A stretch of 64,000 bases of DNA from Monosporascus cannonballus. Taxonomy: Eukaryota > Ascomycota > Sordariomycetes > Xylariales. The translations under genes were made by a program, and so were the position numbers. The stretch covers positions 1 to 64,000 of the forward strand of contig QJNS01000260.1 in the NCBI GenBank assembly GCA_004154925.1, read 5' to 3'. Shown one piece after another: positions 1 to 11,028 of the stretch. Every line of letters starts with the position of its first letter. Position 1 is the stretch's first letter. The notes beneath the pieces were generated by a model that worked only from the letters and a program-made list of their open reading frames with translations, searched no databases and was not told the origin of the DNA.

Positions 1-455
1 GAGAAGAGAGAGTGTGGTTGAAAAGAGAGAGTGTGGTTGAGAAGAGAGAGTGTGGTTGAGAAGAGAGAATGTGGTTGAGAAGAGAGAGTGTGGTTGAGAA
101 GAGAGAGTGTGGTTAAGAAGAGATAATCTGGTTGAGAAGAGAAAGTGTGGTTAAGAAGAAAGAATATGGTTGAAAAGAAAAAGTGTGGTTAAAAAGAAAG
201 AGTGTGGTTGAGAAGAAAGAGTATGGTTAAGAAGAGAAAGTATGGTTGAGAAAAGAGAGTGTGGTTAAGAAAAGAGAATGTGGTTGAGAAAAGAAAGTGT
301 GGTTAAGAACAGAGACTGTGGTTAAGAAGAGAGAGTGTGATTGAAAAGAGAGAGTATGGTTAAGAAAAGAAAGTGTGGTTAAAAAGAGAGAGTCTGGTTG
401 AGAAGAGAGAGTGTGGTTGAGAAAAGAAAGTGTGGTTAAGAAGAAAGAGACGTTC
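1..455. repeat. 19-bp minisatellite, about 24 copies
   Basis: Tandem array with consensus unit GAGAAGAGAGAGTGTGGTT, running from the window edge to about position 455, so its true left end is unknown. The plus strand is almost free of C throughout, giving strong purine/GT strand asymmetry. Units differ mainly by G-to-A changes, for example TTGAGAAG against TTAAGAAG or TTAAAAAG. It is followed at 472-500 by a few copies of a TATGTGTGCG-like motif. It is not a telomere repeat (no TTAGGG). Confidence 0.95.
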
Positions 456-2526
456 AGAAGAGAGAAAGTGAGTATGTGTGCGTATGTGTGCGTATGTATG
501 GTGATCGTGGGATGCGTAGTTTATATAATGAAAGAGTCGGATTTAAGCTTCTGATAGTTGGAGACGAGTCCATCCATAACTTCTTAATGTAGCCATTTCA
601 GTTCTATTCTTCGCTTCTATGTATGCGGCTCAGGTCCTCTTCACGTTGACGCGCTCAAAAACTGAAGTCAAAGGCAGGAAGAGTTTGAGTTAACCACGAA
701 GGGGGCAGGCACGCTCCCTCCCTCTGATGTTTATAAGCGGTGCAGAGGGTTAAGAATTCGAGGTCGTAAACTAGAGCAACGCCTTGGTTCATCCGGGGTG
801 ATTAGTACATCAGAGCTGCCGGTCTCTGAATGTAATTCTCTATGTCTCATGATGTCCGTAGTACCCGGCTTGTCGTCCTTCTGGAAGCAAATTCAGCAAG
901 ATTCCCCAGATACGCGTTGACGGTATTGACTTTTTGCAGTTTCGGTCGTCGCCCTTTCGTCGGGTCTGTCACTCATATGGAGATGCCTGAGACTATTGGC
1001 GTAATCTCGAACGGTAACTTTCACTTAGGTTGCGACTGTGGAAAGCTGCCTCGCTCGCCGGGGCAATGTATAGGTCAAATTGACGAGTCACTCCAACACA
1101 CTCGTATCTCGGTCAGGTCTGACGTATTCCTAGACTGATTCACTAGCAGTATTTAGATGTCGTTCCAGTTCAGGCCCATCCCGCCCTGCCTGTTTGATTT
1201 CTACTTCTGGTGTATCCATTCGCGCTCTTCTCCCAATGACTGTCTCATCTCTGACAGCACTGACGCTACTGGGGGTCCGATTCGGTACTGGTCGGGACTT
1301 TATGATTCACTCTCTTTCCCAAGCGCTTGGGCTTGAGCATCTTGTCTGCCATCCAACAAAATCTCAGCCCGGTGCAGATCGGGTTCACGGAGGTGGCTGG
1401 AGACCACCGAAGAGTACGCAATAGTAGAAACCAAGGGCTTATGTCTTAATTACCAAACCCCCGGATATACACTTGTATAGGCCACGACATCTATATGCAA
1501 ATATATCATCATGTTTGGAGTATGCTTGGCGATGAGGCTCCAGCCCGGGATCGCTAAGAACCCTGCCACGAAGGCCTCCTTTTAATGCCCCTTGATATAC
1601 CATGAATGTCCTAGCCTAGACAACGTCGTCAACAGGTCCGAAGAAGATGCCAACCATCACAACGACATGGATAACAAGTAGCAAACACAATATGCTGATA
1701 CATACGGATGCCATGCAATGCACAACCTAACGCAAGACATGATAACACAACAACCACACGACAACGTGCTTAGTAGGAACCGGCTCAGTCCCGATAAAAC
1801 GCAATGCGTCTCAGGCTTCGTGGAAGAATAATCTGATTAGCCAGCTACGGCAGGTCAATCAGGGTTACTAGTAGGTTTGGATACCTATTTAAGAGGCAGT
1901 GCAACTTGATCGATGTGGTATAGGGCAGGCTCTTATCAGACGCATTCCCCCTGTCAGGCAGAGAGGATCATTCACGCCAGAGAATCACTTTACGACGAAT
2001 CGTCTGACGGGTGGTACGGAGGCAATATATACAGCCTAGATGGCATATAGCAAGGAAGAGACCACAAGCTGGCAGCAGCAGCTATGCTCTTCGACTCAGA
2101 CGGGTCTCTCGAAAAATTTCTCCTAAAACATACACCGCGTCCCTGCACACCGGAGGGGTTGACAGTTAAAAACCACGTGCCGCCCGCGGGAAGTATACTC
2201 ATAGATCGTTCCAAAAAAACAAGTTAAGAAAAGGGTATCCCGGGCTGGGGAGAAGATGGTTTCATGGTATAGGCTCGCGGCGTTCTCTCCCGCTCGCTTA
2301 AGAAAAGAAATTCGTTGAAGTCCCGCCGTTACAAAGCCCTGCTCTATCCGCGTGTATACGCGAGACGGCTGTGCCAGATTCCGTACGCCACTCGAGTGAC
2401 AGATTCAGGAAGTCCGGCAAGAATCGAAAATCTACCATCATGGACTATCGTGAGAATTAAAACCAAATAGTAACTAGCGGACCGGCTAGGCCTGTGTCAG
2501 TCCGCGAAGCTCAAGAAGAATGCGTG
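456..2526. other. intergenic, no gene seen
   Basis: About 2 kb of normal composition. The short open frames (842-1138 and 1194-1424 plus, 1990-2214 minus) show no recognisable domain, no consistent splice structure and no convincing codon pattern. The right part should hold the 3' UTR and terminator of the minus-strand SH3 gene that ends at 2527. Confidence 0.6.
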
Positions 2527-5500
2527 TCAGACGGTGCCCCGGAGTCGTTGTTTCCGGGCTAGCCAGTCGCCGAGCATGTTGTCGAGTTGCTGGCAATTGT
2601 CAGTATCAGGGCTACTATCGAAGAACGTCCAATATACTCACTGTTGTAATTTCGGCCAATTTCGCATTCGGCTCGCGGAAAAGGCCTACCACAGGGTGCT
2701 CTGGCCCGGCTGGCGGAACATCCGTCTTGTCGTACACCACGGTTAACAAATCCCGGATTTCGGAGCCTGAGTCAAAGAAGGCACGGAGGTTGGTGTCGTT
2801 CCACGTCGAAGTAGTTGCGGTTGATGTCGACGTAGTCGTGGAATCTTGCTTTTGATGGGTTCGGTCCTGAGTATCCGCAAGCTCTGGGGACGGTGATGAT
2901 ATGGGCGAAGATTTGTCTTCTTGACTCGAGGTGTCGGCCACGAGGGCAGGCGGTTTCGAGGCTGTGGGGGGTGACGAGGGTGATAAGGGTGACACGGGAG
3001 CGGGAGGTTCGGACCGTTGCTGGACAGCCAGCTTTGTGCTGGCCGCTTCTGGCTCAGCACGTTGCTGCAGAGACGTTGAAGTCTGGATGCTGAGGTAGCT
3101 GTCTGGAAATGCGCCTGGCAGACTGGGCCGCAGCTGCTTTTCATCATGCAGACGTTGCTCCGGTTCGAGGGCCGCCTTAGTTGGCTCCGACGCCATTTCA
3201 TTTCGCGAAGAATCAAAGCCGCCGGGCTCGACCTGCGGTTTTGCCTTGTTCGTGGCATTCGACGGCTTGGCTTCTGCGCTCGGTTGTCCAACTTTGGATA
3301 CTGCAGACCTAAGCTTTTCGTCCCTCTGGGGCGGCTTCGCCTTCTCCAGGGCTTCAAGAGGCTCGGGTTCCACCATTCGCAAGGACGAGGTGGCTGGCGG
3401 TACGTTTTCTACGGTGTTTGGCTGTATCGGTTGTGTGGTGACGAGGGCTGGATTACGAGTAGGCGAGGTTTCGGTTCTTGGTAGCTGCTTCTGTAGCTTA
3501 CTTGGGTGCCTCTGCGGAGCTGCCTGCTTATCTGGCGACGCGTCCTGTTCTGCTTGTCGAGGGTCATCTGCATCGTCCATGGACCTCTTTCCAAGCGAGT
3601 CGTCGTCGTCATCGCCGGACTTCTTCTTATCCTTCCGTGAGAAGAAACTTCGAATCGAGCCGGATTTTTTCTCCTTCTCTTTCTCCTTCTTTTCCTTTTT
3701 CTTCTTGTCATCCTTGACCTTGTCGGGCGCAAGTTCCTTCTCGAGCCTGTCCAAGCTAGGACGTTGCCGCACCTCTTTAGAGTCGCTAGACCCCCGCCCC
3801 TCATTATCATCCCGAAGGAGACCCGGAGTCAGGGTAATCTTCTTGGTCTCTATCGTATCGTCCTTGAAGAAAGAATCTGTGTTTCGCACAGTACCGTTTT
3901 TGGAGGTTCTCTCAGATTTGCCGTCAAATATCTCGTCACTGGCCCTGCGCGCTTCGTCTTCGGACGCCTCGTCGACGTCATTCTTCTCCCCTACCTTGGC
4001 CGTGGCAAGCCCGCCTTGCTTTTGACCCCGAGGTTTCAACGGCTCAACCTTTGCGCCCTCGTCGTCATTGGCTGCTTCAATTGTAGCGTTCTGCGTCGTA
4101 GCCTGTTGCTGTGCCTTCTGACCTTGTTGCTGCTGTGCCGAAACCTCACCTTCGCCCTCTTCCTCATCGGTAGAGTAATCGAAGTCCGAATAATCGACAT
4201 ACGTCGGTGCAGTGAACGTCACTGTCTTCTTCCTCCTCCTGATCGCTGATTTTAAGGGATTTTTCGTCTTCTCTGCCTGGTCACCAAGCATCGTCGCCGC
4301 TAACTAATTGGATGTCAGAATCATGCCTCCTACTGGACCGGGGCCGCGCCTCCATACATCGATATTCCTGTGCTTGTTAAGCCGTGCTAGCCTTTCTGTA
4401 GGTGTCTCGATATGTTCTGCTGGTAAGTATCCTGGAAGAATCGCAATCAGCTCAAACGACCATTCGCGCTATCTTGTGATACCTCATACCAATGCTACTA
4501 TCTTTCACCACCCTGACCAGCCACCAGTAACTGTTGCTGTCGTCTAGCAGCACCATCGTGTCACCTTTGGTAGCATTGGCCTGGCCTTCGACAGTCGCGA
4601 TGAACGTGTGGAGCGCGTAAACGAACTCGAAATCGATGTCCTCTGAGTCTTGTAAGCATTCGCCATCCCAACCCGAGTCAATAAATCTGGGATCATCAGT
4701 GAAAAGAAAATCGTCATCATCATCTTCTTCCGAAGCATCATAGGGTATCGTGAAGTCATAACCGTCATCTCTATCGAGTTCGGAGTCGATCATCGGCGAG
4801 TCGGTTGTGCGATTAATGAAAAAGTTCACGCGGGTCAATCGGGGCCCCTAGCCCAGACCGTGGCGCCGCTGTACTTGTTCCATAGCCTGCTCTGATGCCC
4901 CCGCCGATTGTTTTGTTCTCTCTACGAACTCTATGCTTTTTTCAAAACCAGAGGATAGATTGTCCTGCTCCATCTCTTCGTAGGTATCTTTGTAGTCGGT
5001 GACGTCGCACCCGACGCTCTCCTCGTTCTCGTTCATCTCGATGTGGCCGGTGTCATTGTCGCGGTTGTCTCGATTGTCGTGATCCTCGCCTCGTCCGGTA
5101 TACTCACCAGGAAGAAGATGATGAGAGTTTGAGGTGTCAACGGCAGTCTTGCTTGCCTGTCGACTAAGAGATTGCAAAGGGGGGTGTTCAGGAGCGTCGA
5201 GATATGGCGAGGAAGATCTTGCCTCGCTGAGACCCGGGGAGCTTGGGGGATCGCAACATGAAACTGAGTGACGGAGGGAGTCGACCCGGCGAGGCCAGGG
5301 GGACGGAAGGGTATACCCACCATCTTCTATGGAAGGGGAACTCGAGATCTTGTCCATCATGTCATCATCCAAGTCCTCGTCACCCTCGGCGCCCAAGTCC
5401 GCGTCGTCGGAGACGGCTCCTCCATTCTGTGCGGCGGCGGCGAGCGCATCATGTTGTTGCATGTTGTTGCGGTTGATGGAGTTTGCGACGTGGTCGCCAA

Positions 5501-5999
5501 AATCTTCGGGGTGTCGTGAAGGATCCCCAGAATCACCGTTGGCCCAGGACAGCCGGGGACTCCGACACTCCTCGTCGGCCCTATCCTCTACGACTTCACG
5601 GATGGTCTCTGCCTGGTGAGGGGCGAGCAATCCGTTGAACGTGGTCGATTGCGGTGGAGGGCGTCTGTGGTCTTTGGCAGAGGGCGCGCTGCGGTCTTGA
5701 AGGTCAATGGTGTCTATATAGTTGGGATCAGAGACGTGTCAGCCAGTCTACCGGTGCAGGTATGCAGTTGGTTGGTTCGTTGCTGAGTAACAAGGGGGGG
5801 GAGAAAAGAGGAATTGTTAAGGCAAAAAGTTTATTATTAAAGTCGGTTTTAAGGTCCATGCAATGCAGGTACATGTGCAGAGGTTCCAAGGGTTCAGCGT
5901 GTCAGCGTCGGGCGTCAGCGTGTCAGGGCTGTCGGGCAATGTTCAAGTGGTGGCCCAGGATTCCAACGTACCAGCACGGATTATATGGGGTCTCGTCAT
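2527..5999 (-). CDS. SH3-domain cell-polarity protein, Bud14/Tea4 (TeaC) family, with an in-frame TAG
   Basis: Proposed exons, minus strand: 5999-5972, 5713-4490, 4431-4358, 4303-2642, 2589-2527, all with GT-AG introns, 1017 codons in one continuous frame including the stop. The start gives MTRPHIIRADTIDLQD after splicing. An acidic, disordered N-terminal half (with DDDMMDKISSSPSIEDGGY) precedes an SH3 domain at about residues 373-440 (FVYALHTF, WWLVRVVKDSSIGYLPAEHIE, split by intron 2). Just behind it KTVTF (about 468-472) fits an RVxF-type protein phosphatase 1 docking motif. A Lys/Glu-rich tract, Pro/Ser-rich disorder and the tail QLDNMLGDWLARKQRLR follow. In yeasts the family (Bud14, Tea4) recruits PP1 to sites of polarised growth and works with kelch and formin proteins; a hyphal polarity role here is inference. 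Codon 298 is TAG (4850-4848), although coding resumes in the same frame, so the allele may be broken or the base a sequence error. Confidence 0.88.
4848..4850 (-). other. in-frame TAG inside the SH3 gene
   Basis: The reverse-strand codons read ...CGC CAC GGT CTG GGC TAG GGG CCC CGA... Frames before and after are identical, and both flanks look coding. The only intron I could build that removes it has a weak GTAGAG donor (78 nt, ending at this TAG) and no branch site. The context TAG-G does not match known efficient readthrough contexts. If real, the product stops at 297 residues, before the SH3 domain and PP1 motif. Confidence 0.8.
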
Positions 6000-7441
6000 G
6001 TTGGCTGCCTGCAGGCGCCAACTTGTTCGAGATTGTCCGTAGCAGGACTGCAACTGTAATAGTGTAGATAGAGATAGAGGTTGGCCATTCGCTAGGTGTG
6101 GTGGACACTATTCCGTTTTGCAAGTAGCAGAAGGCCAAATTAGATTTCTAAGATTAGGTACTTTCTCTCCCTCTGGGCCTCCTTTTTCCGACGTTTCGTT
6201 CGGTCCGTCGCAAGGGGCTGGAAGGAATCGAATAGAGAGAGCCTGGTAGGCTGAGAGTGTAGTGGACTGCAAGGAATCGTGTATCAACCCCGGACCCTTC
6301 TTTTATGAGCCGTGCCCTACTGGACTACCACCTAACCAGATGCTAGTACAGTAGGGTCAGCCAGTGTAGGGTTTCAAGTTGATGCGGAGAAATGGCGAGC
6401 CCAGTAGTGATATAGGGGCTCAAGAGCCATGAAGGGATTGATGTGAATTTAGAGATATTCAACAGGTAAGAATTGTTGCCGGCCGAACAGGAAATACAAG
6501 ACATGAATGAGGACTCGACTGAGTTGAGCACCTGGAAAAGTTCCCAGATCTGGCCTGGCCTGTGACCACATCATCGCAGTAGGGCGTGCATACATACATG
6601 TACCTACAGTAGTGGCCTACCGCAGTGGGACTGTTAAACTCGAATAAAATAATGAAATAGATTAAAATAAGTACCTACCAAGGCTTGACATTAAAAGAGG
6701 GACTCGATTCCAAGATAAGGGAAACGAAAAGGGAAGGGAAAAGACCGGTCGGGCCCGCCGTCAAACTCCAGGGGCTCTGAAACATTGCCTTACTGTTTTT
6801 GTACGAACTACCGGTTTCGAGAGGCTGCTGTCCCAATACTGACCGAGGGGGTCAGGAGCAGCAATTGTACTGCGGACCCAGCTCCTTCACTGTATTCTCA
6901 ATATTTAAGCTTTGTCATTGTTGACGACATGCGATTGTAGAGATACAATAACCTAGTAGAGACGGGTTGACACCCCGCGTTCTCCACCATTTTCCTCCAA
7001 TACCACATACTTCACTCGCAATTATTTTCACGAATACTGAACAAATAAAGTTATATTTAGATTTCTTTCAGATTAGCTTTTCATAATTTGTCTATTAACC
7101 CTTAGCGCCACGTCTTGTAGCGATGTAGTGGTAATTCTGCTCTGTTGACTAGTAATTACGACTAAGTAAACCGTCAACACATTTCTGTGAGGTCAGTTTA
7201 GCGGGCTGGTACTCATGGGCATGTAGAGTTCCGTGGTCTGTGCAGTCATGGTGTTTGTGTGTGCTGTGCGCTATATTTCGTGCAGGAGGTGATAAGCAGT
7301 ATAACTAACATCTTAAATAAGGCTGAGGCTCCATTCGACATGTTTTCCACATCTCCTGAATGCAAACCATAGTACGCATGCATGCATGTGCTCCTCAAGA
7401 CATCAACTGGGACCCACGGCCGTGCGGCATGCATTATACAT
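6000..7441. other. intergenic, upstream of the SH3 gene
   Basis: No gene seen. It should contain the promoter and 5' leader of the minus-strand SH3 gene. Short open frames at 6343-6531 and 7246-7434 (minus) carry no recognisable features. Confidence 0.55.
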
Positions 7442-7702
7442 ATGCGTTTTCTACTTTATCTCGTGTTTAGTTTGCTACCTACTCTTTCTTCTGGGCACGC
7501 AAACGAATCCCGACCTTCCAAACATCCAAGAGCAACCTGTGATATCGAAATTGCTGATGACCAAAAGAGTGATATGATAGTCCAATCAAGCAGGAACCAA
7601 CCATTCGTTAAGTACTATTCCACCCCTAAACCCAATGACTCGAACAAGACACTTAAATCACTTGCCTGCCAAGGTGGGTTTCTGTTGCCCCCCTCCTTTT
7701 AG
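7442..7702 (+). CDS. possible small secreted protein, 86 residues
   Basis: From the ATG at 7442 the frame starts MRFLLYLVFSLLPTLSSGHA, a good match to a signal peptide: a basic residue, a hydrophobic core of about 14 residues, then small residues before a possible cleavage after SGHA. The rest (about 66 residues) is polar, with two cysteines and no recognisable domain. A longer open frame starts upstream at 7382. There is no splice signal or neighbour that supports it, and such frames arise by chance, so this is a weak candidate only. It lies between the divergently oriented SH3 and 8581 genes. Confidence 0.2.
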   Translation: MRFLLYLVFSLLPTLSSGHANESRPSKHPRATCDIEIADDQKSDMIVQSSRNQPFVKYYSTPKPNDSNKTLKSLACQGGFLLPPSF

Positions 7703-8580
7703 AGCTGTTGAGAGAGGTAAGCACATAAAGTCCCACGGCTCAGAAGCAATTTTGAATTTATACAATTTCACATCTGAAGCGCACCTCATTCATGTGAACG
7801 AGAGATGACAGCATCGTTCAATCGGGTTCCTGCGCTAAAGCCGGAAATCTGGGGTACGGAAGCTTCCGAGTCAAACCGAGCTTGAGGTCAGGAACATGCA
7901 CCGTGCGATCGGACAAATATAGGTACCTATTAATACAGTACAGCTATTAATATTATATGCAATAATTAACACTAGCGTTTTCTTCTCTGTCCTTTAGCTT
8001 CTTATTTCTATGAATAAGGCTGTCCCTTAATTGTGGTGCTCCTGCATAGTTCCCTAACGTGACACACCGAAGGGAATGGAAAGGAAAAAGGCATATGTAC
8101 AGGGGCTCCGAAAACCGATATCGCTTAGCCCCACCGCAATGGAAATTATGTTAATGCTCCCACGTGACCAGCCGCGAATCTGAAAGTATGTATCCATGCT
8201 AATCCAGACTATCCCCAATGAGGCAACCAAGTAAACAACAACACGGAGAGAGCCGCAAGGCTCATCGTGACAAACATAGGTATTGCTTGTTTGCCATATC
8301 CATAGAACGCCAAAAAGAGGCGCCCGCCTTCGCCATTCACTATGCATCTTGCAGTACATGTGTCATGTTTTGTTAGGATATGAGTAGATTCGCATGTCCC
8401 ACCTCCAACAGTTGTAGCCAGCATCTCCTATAGCTCGGGTGAGCGCATCACTCTCTACGGAGCAACCAACCCTTCACTGCTAGGCCCGGGCATTCATTCC
8501 GCAGTCAAATGCAGAGGCGATAGCCCGGGACGAGCGCTTTTTTTGCTTACCATATATCGTTATGTCCATGGGCGAGGGTG
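7703..8580. other. intergenic, upstream of the 8581 gene
   Basis: No gene seen. An AT-rich stretch at about 7920-8000 may belong to the promoter of the next gene. A T-run lies at 8538-8544, shortly before its start. Confidence 0.5.
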
Positions 8581-11028
8581 ATGGACGGATTCAAGAACCC
8601 GTACGAGCCACGGCCAGCTCCGCCGAAGCCCGCCAGATCCGGAGAGCCATCCCAGCCATGGACCACGACGCGATGCCATCGCTTACTCCGCCCGCTGATT
8701 TCCCGCATAGCTTCTCTGAGAAGGGACATCGCAGTATCGCTACCAAAGCAGCCCCTCGATCACGGCCAGGGGCCAGACAGGGCAGGCGCCAAGCGCAAGA
8801 GCAGCGAATGTGGCTGGCTGCTGCCGAGGAAGAAGGTACACCGTACTTATTCGCAGAAACGGTCCCGGCTTCCTGCGGAGGAGCACTCCCGGGCAGACGG
8901 GAAGCCTGCGAATCTCAAGACGGTCAAGTGCTTGCGCCAGGGCGCGACGGTTACGCTCCACGGTGAGATAGTCGCGCCTACTCCGTTGCTACGCCGGGCG
9001 AGAGGACAGATTGTGTCATCGCCAGCACAGAACCCCGATGTCTTTGGTGAACACAAACAAGCCGCACAGAACGCTTCGCAGACGAAGGATGCGAGGAGAC
9101 GGAGGAGGTCGACGCTACCTCAGAAGCAGCTAGACGAACGCTTGACTGCCATGAAGCCTCAAATGTCGCCTGATAGGTATAGCGACCATGAGGCCATCTA
9201 CCGGAGCCTCGAGACACTCCTGGCTGCTACGAGTGATCGTCCCCGGGAAAATCGAGGGCCCAGGTCATTTTTGGATATGTGCCTCAGGAAAGTTCCTCAG
9301 TATATCACGGAACTCGGGGCATGGGAGAAACAGGAGGCGGAACGAAAGGGGACCTTTTTTGCGCTCGAGAACACGAATACGTCCATGCAGGTCTATAATG
9401 AGCTAGAATCACTAGGGGCCACCCAGGGATGGAGGCATCTGAGGGTCGTCGTCCGAGCAGATGGGCTCCGAGCTGTCAAAGAAGCTGTCTCCGAGGGCCT
9501 CTTCGACGATGCCTTCCTAGAGCTTCTTGTTGACCTGTGCACGGTGACCGGTGCACCCGACGAAGCCGAAGAGCTTGTTGAGGCAATGGTCCAGCGTGAA
9601 TATCCCTATCCGCCGACTCCAGATGTCTCCTTTGCCGAGCTTTCGCCCCTACAGCCGCTGGCGACGCTCTGGGCCTTCGCCAACAGGACCGGCCGCAGTT
9701 CCTATTTCCTTCGACAGCATACCCTGCTGCTGTCGACCGGCAGCCTACCGCAGGACTGGCTTGGCACTCGAGAATTCGAGAGCGTATGGAGCCTGGCAGT
9801 TCGGGCTATCGCGAAAGAAGGGCCGGCCACTGATGCCGAAGAATTTATGACAAGGTCTATCTCTCTCCTGAGCACGCGGAAACAGCCCTTGGGGGGGCGG
9901 CATGAATCGCTCCAATTGGAAAAGGAAATATCATTAGCTAACCAACAGGCCCTGGTGAGTGCTCTCGCGACTATAGCTGCCATTAGCTCACTGGGCGAAA
10001 ATGAAATACAGTCATCCAGTCTGTCAGAGGCGGATGCGGCCAAGGTGTCTCGCATTAGCGCGAGGCTTCAGTATATTCTTCAATCATCTCTAGCTGAAGT
10101 GAACACTCGGAACCGAAACCATATGAGTGTCGGAACCCGCTTGCTACATCTAGCGCTATTTCTCTCCACCGAGTCTCGCAATGTGGGAGCTAGGGATATT
10201 GCCAAAGAAAGCATTGAAGCCGTCTGTACGCAGCCCACCGAGTATAAGACCGCCAGGGAAGAACGACTACGACAGCAGTACAACACCACGATCTCGCTAC
10301 TATCATCTACTGCTCGGAGCCTCGGCCGAGGGTTGTCCCTGCCATCCCACGATTGCTTAGACCGTCTGTTCCGGCGGCTGGAGACCCTCGGCCTCGAGAG
10401 CAGCATCTTGGAGAGAATGAAGGCTGCGTCGGCCTTCACGCTCGCCCAGCAAACCCACAACGTCAGGGATCTGATCTACGCCGAGAAGCTGAACCCAGAT
10501 TCCGAAAATAGGATCGAGGACGGCCATCATGGTTCTCAAATACAATGCCCCTTTACGGGCTATCGGTGGGACGCAACCATAGGAGAATGGGTGACCGTGA
10601 GCCCAGTCAAGCAACGACCGCAGCCCGGGAGGCGGCGCCTTCGATCCTCCACGGTCGGCGCGAATCAAGGCCAGGCCGTCATAGGACCGTGTTCACCTTC
10701 CGGAAACGCGACCCTTGCGACTACAGAGGACATTCCCAGTACGGAAGTTACGCCAAGCGGCGACATCTGCACCGGGGAAAGCCCCAACAGGTCTTACCGT
10801 GACCGCGTCATCACGAGGCGACGCTCCTCCTGCTCCAACGGAGGCGGAGCGATCACTAAGGAGAAGCTACACGACGAGCTCAGCGAAGACAAGGAGAACC
10901 GAGTCCGCATGGCTAAGAAGCGGCCGCGGGCCAGATCCGGGAGGATCGTCCTCGCCGCGAGGCACCGGTCAAGCTTATCGAGGAGTCGGGAAGGTGACGC
11001 CTATAGCGACGACGAGCTCGGCATGTGA
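8581..11028 (+). CDS. conserved fungal hypothetical protein, about 815 residues
   Basis: A single uninterrupted exon. I start at the ATG at 8581 (MDGFKNPYEPRPAPPKPARS). The preceding GTG is in frame but is not a likely fungal start. The N-terminal 200 residues are basic and Ser/Pro/Arg-rich, probably disordered. A helical middle region follows, containing PRSFLDMCLRKVPQYITELG, GWRHLRVVVRADGLRAVKEA and GLFDDAFLELLVDLC, and running on to about residue 650. QCPFTGYRWDATIGEWV then precedes a basic, disordered tail ending SDDELGM. The middle resembles an uncharacterised protein family that I believe is widespread in Sordariomycetes; its function is unknown to me. The basic ends could suit a nuclear or chromatin protein, but that is speculation. 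The closely spaced ATG at 8562 lies in another frame. Confidence 0.8.
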   Translation: MDGFKNPYEPRPAPPKPARSGEPSQPWTTTRCHRLLRPLISRIASLRRDIAVSLPKQPLDHGQGPDRAGAKRKSSECGWLLPRKKVHRTYSQKRSRLPAEEHSRADGKPANLKTVKCLRQGATVTLHGEIVAPTPLLRRARGQIVSSPAQNPDVFGEHKQAAQNASQTKDARRRRRSTLPQKQLDERLTAMKPQMSPDRYSDHEAIYRSLETLLAATSDRPRENRGPRSFLDMCLRKVPQYITELGAWEKQEAERKGTFFALENTNTSMQVYNELESLGATQGWRHLRVVVRADGLRAVKEAVSEGLFDDAFLELLVDLCTVTGAPDEAEELVEAMVQREYPYPPTPDVSFAELSPLQPLATLWAFANRTGRSSYFLRQHTLLLSTGSLPQDWLGTREFESVWSLAVRAIAKEGPATDAEEFMTRSISLLSTRKQPLGGRHESLQLEKEISLANQQALVSALATIAAISSLGENEIQSSSLSEADAAKVSRISARLQYILQSSLAEVNTRNRNHMSVGTRLLHLALFLSTESRNVGARDIAKESIEAVCTQPTEYKTAREERLRQQYNTTISLLSSTARSLGRGLSLPSHDCLDRLFRRLETLGLESSILERMKAASAFTLAQQTHNVRDLIYAEKLNPDSENRIEDGHHGSQIQCPFTGYRWDATIGEWVTVSPVKQRPQPGRRRLRSSTVGANQGQAVIGPCSPSGNATLATTEDIPSTEVTPSGDICTGESPNRSYRDRVITRRRSSCSNGGGAITKEKLHDELSEDKENRVRMAKKRPRARSGRIVLAARHRSSLSRSREGDAYSDDELGM

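Noticed and set aside
1..455. Telomere or CRISPR-type array
   Set aside because: The unit is not TTAGGG-like, there are no unique spacers, and the genome is eukaryotic.
3246..4025. 259-residue plus-strand frame
   Set aside because: Antisense shadow of the SH3 gene's low-complexity region (Ser/Phe-rich complement of a Lys/Glu-rich tract).
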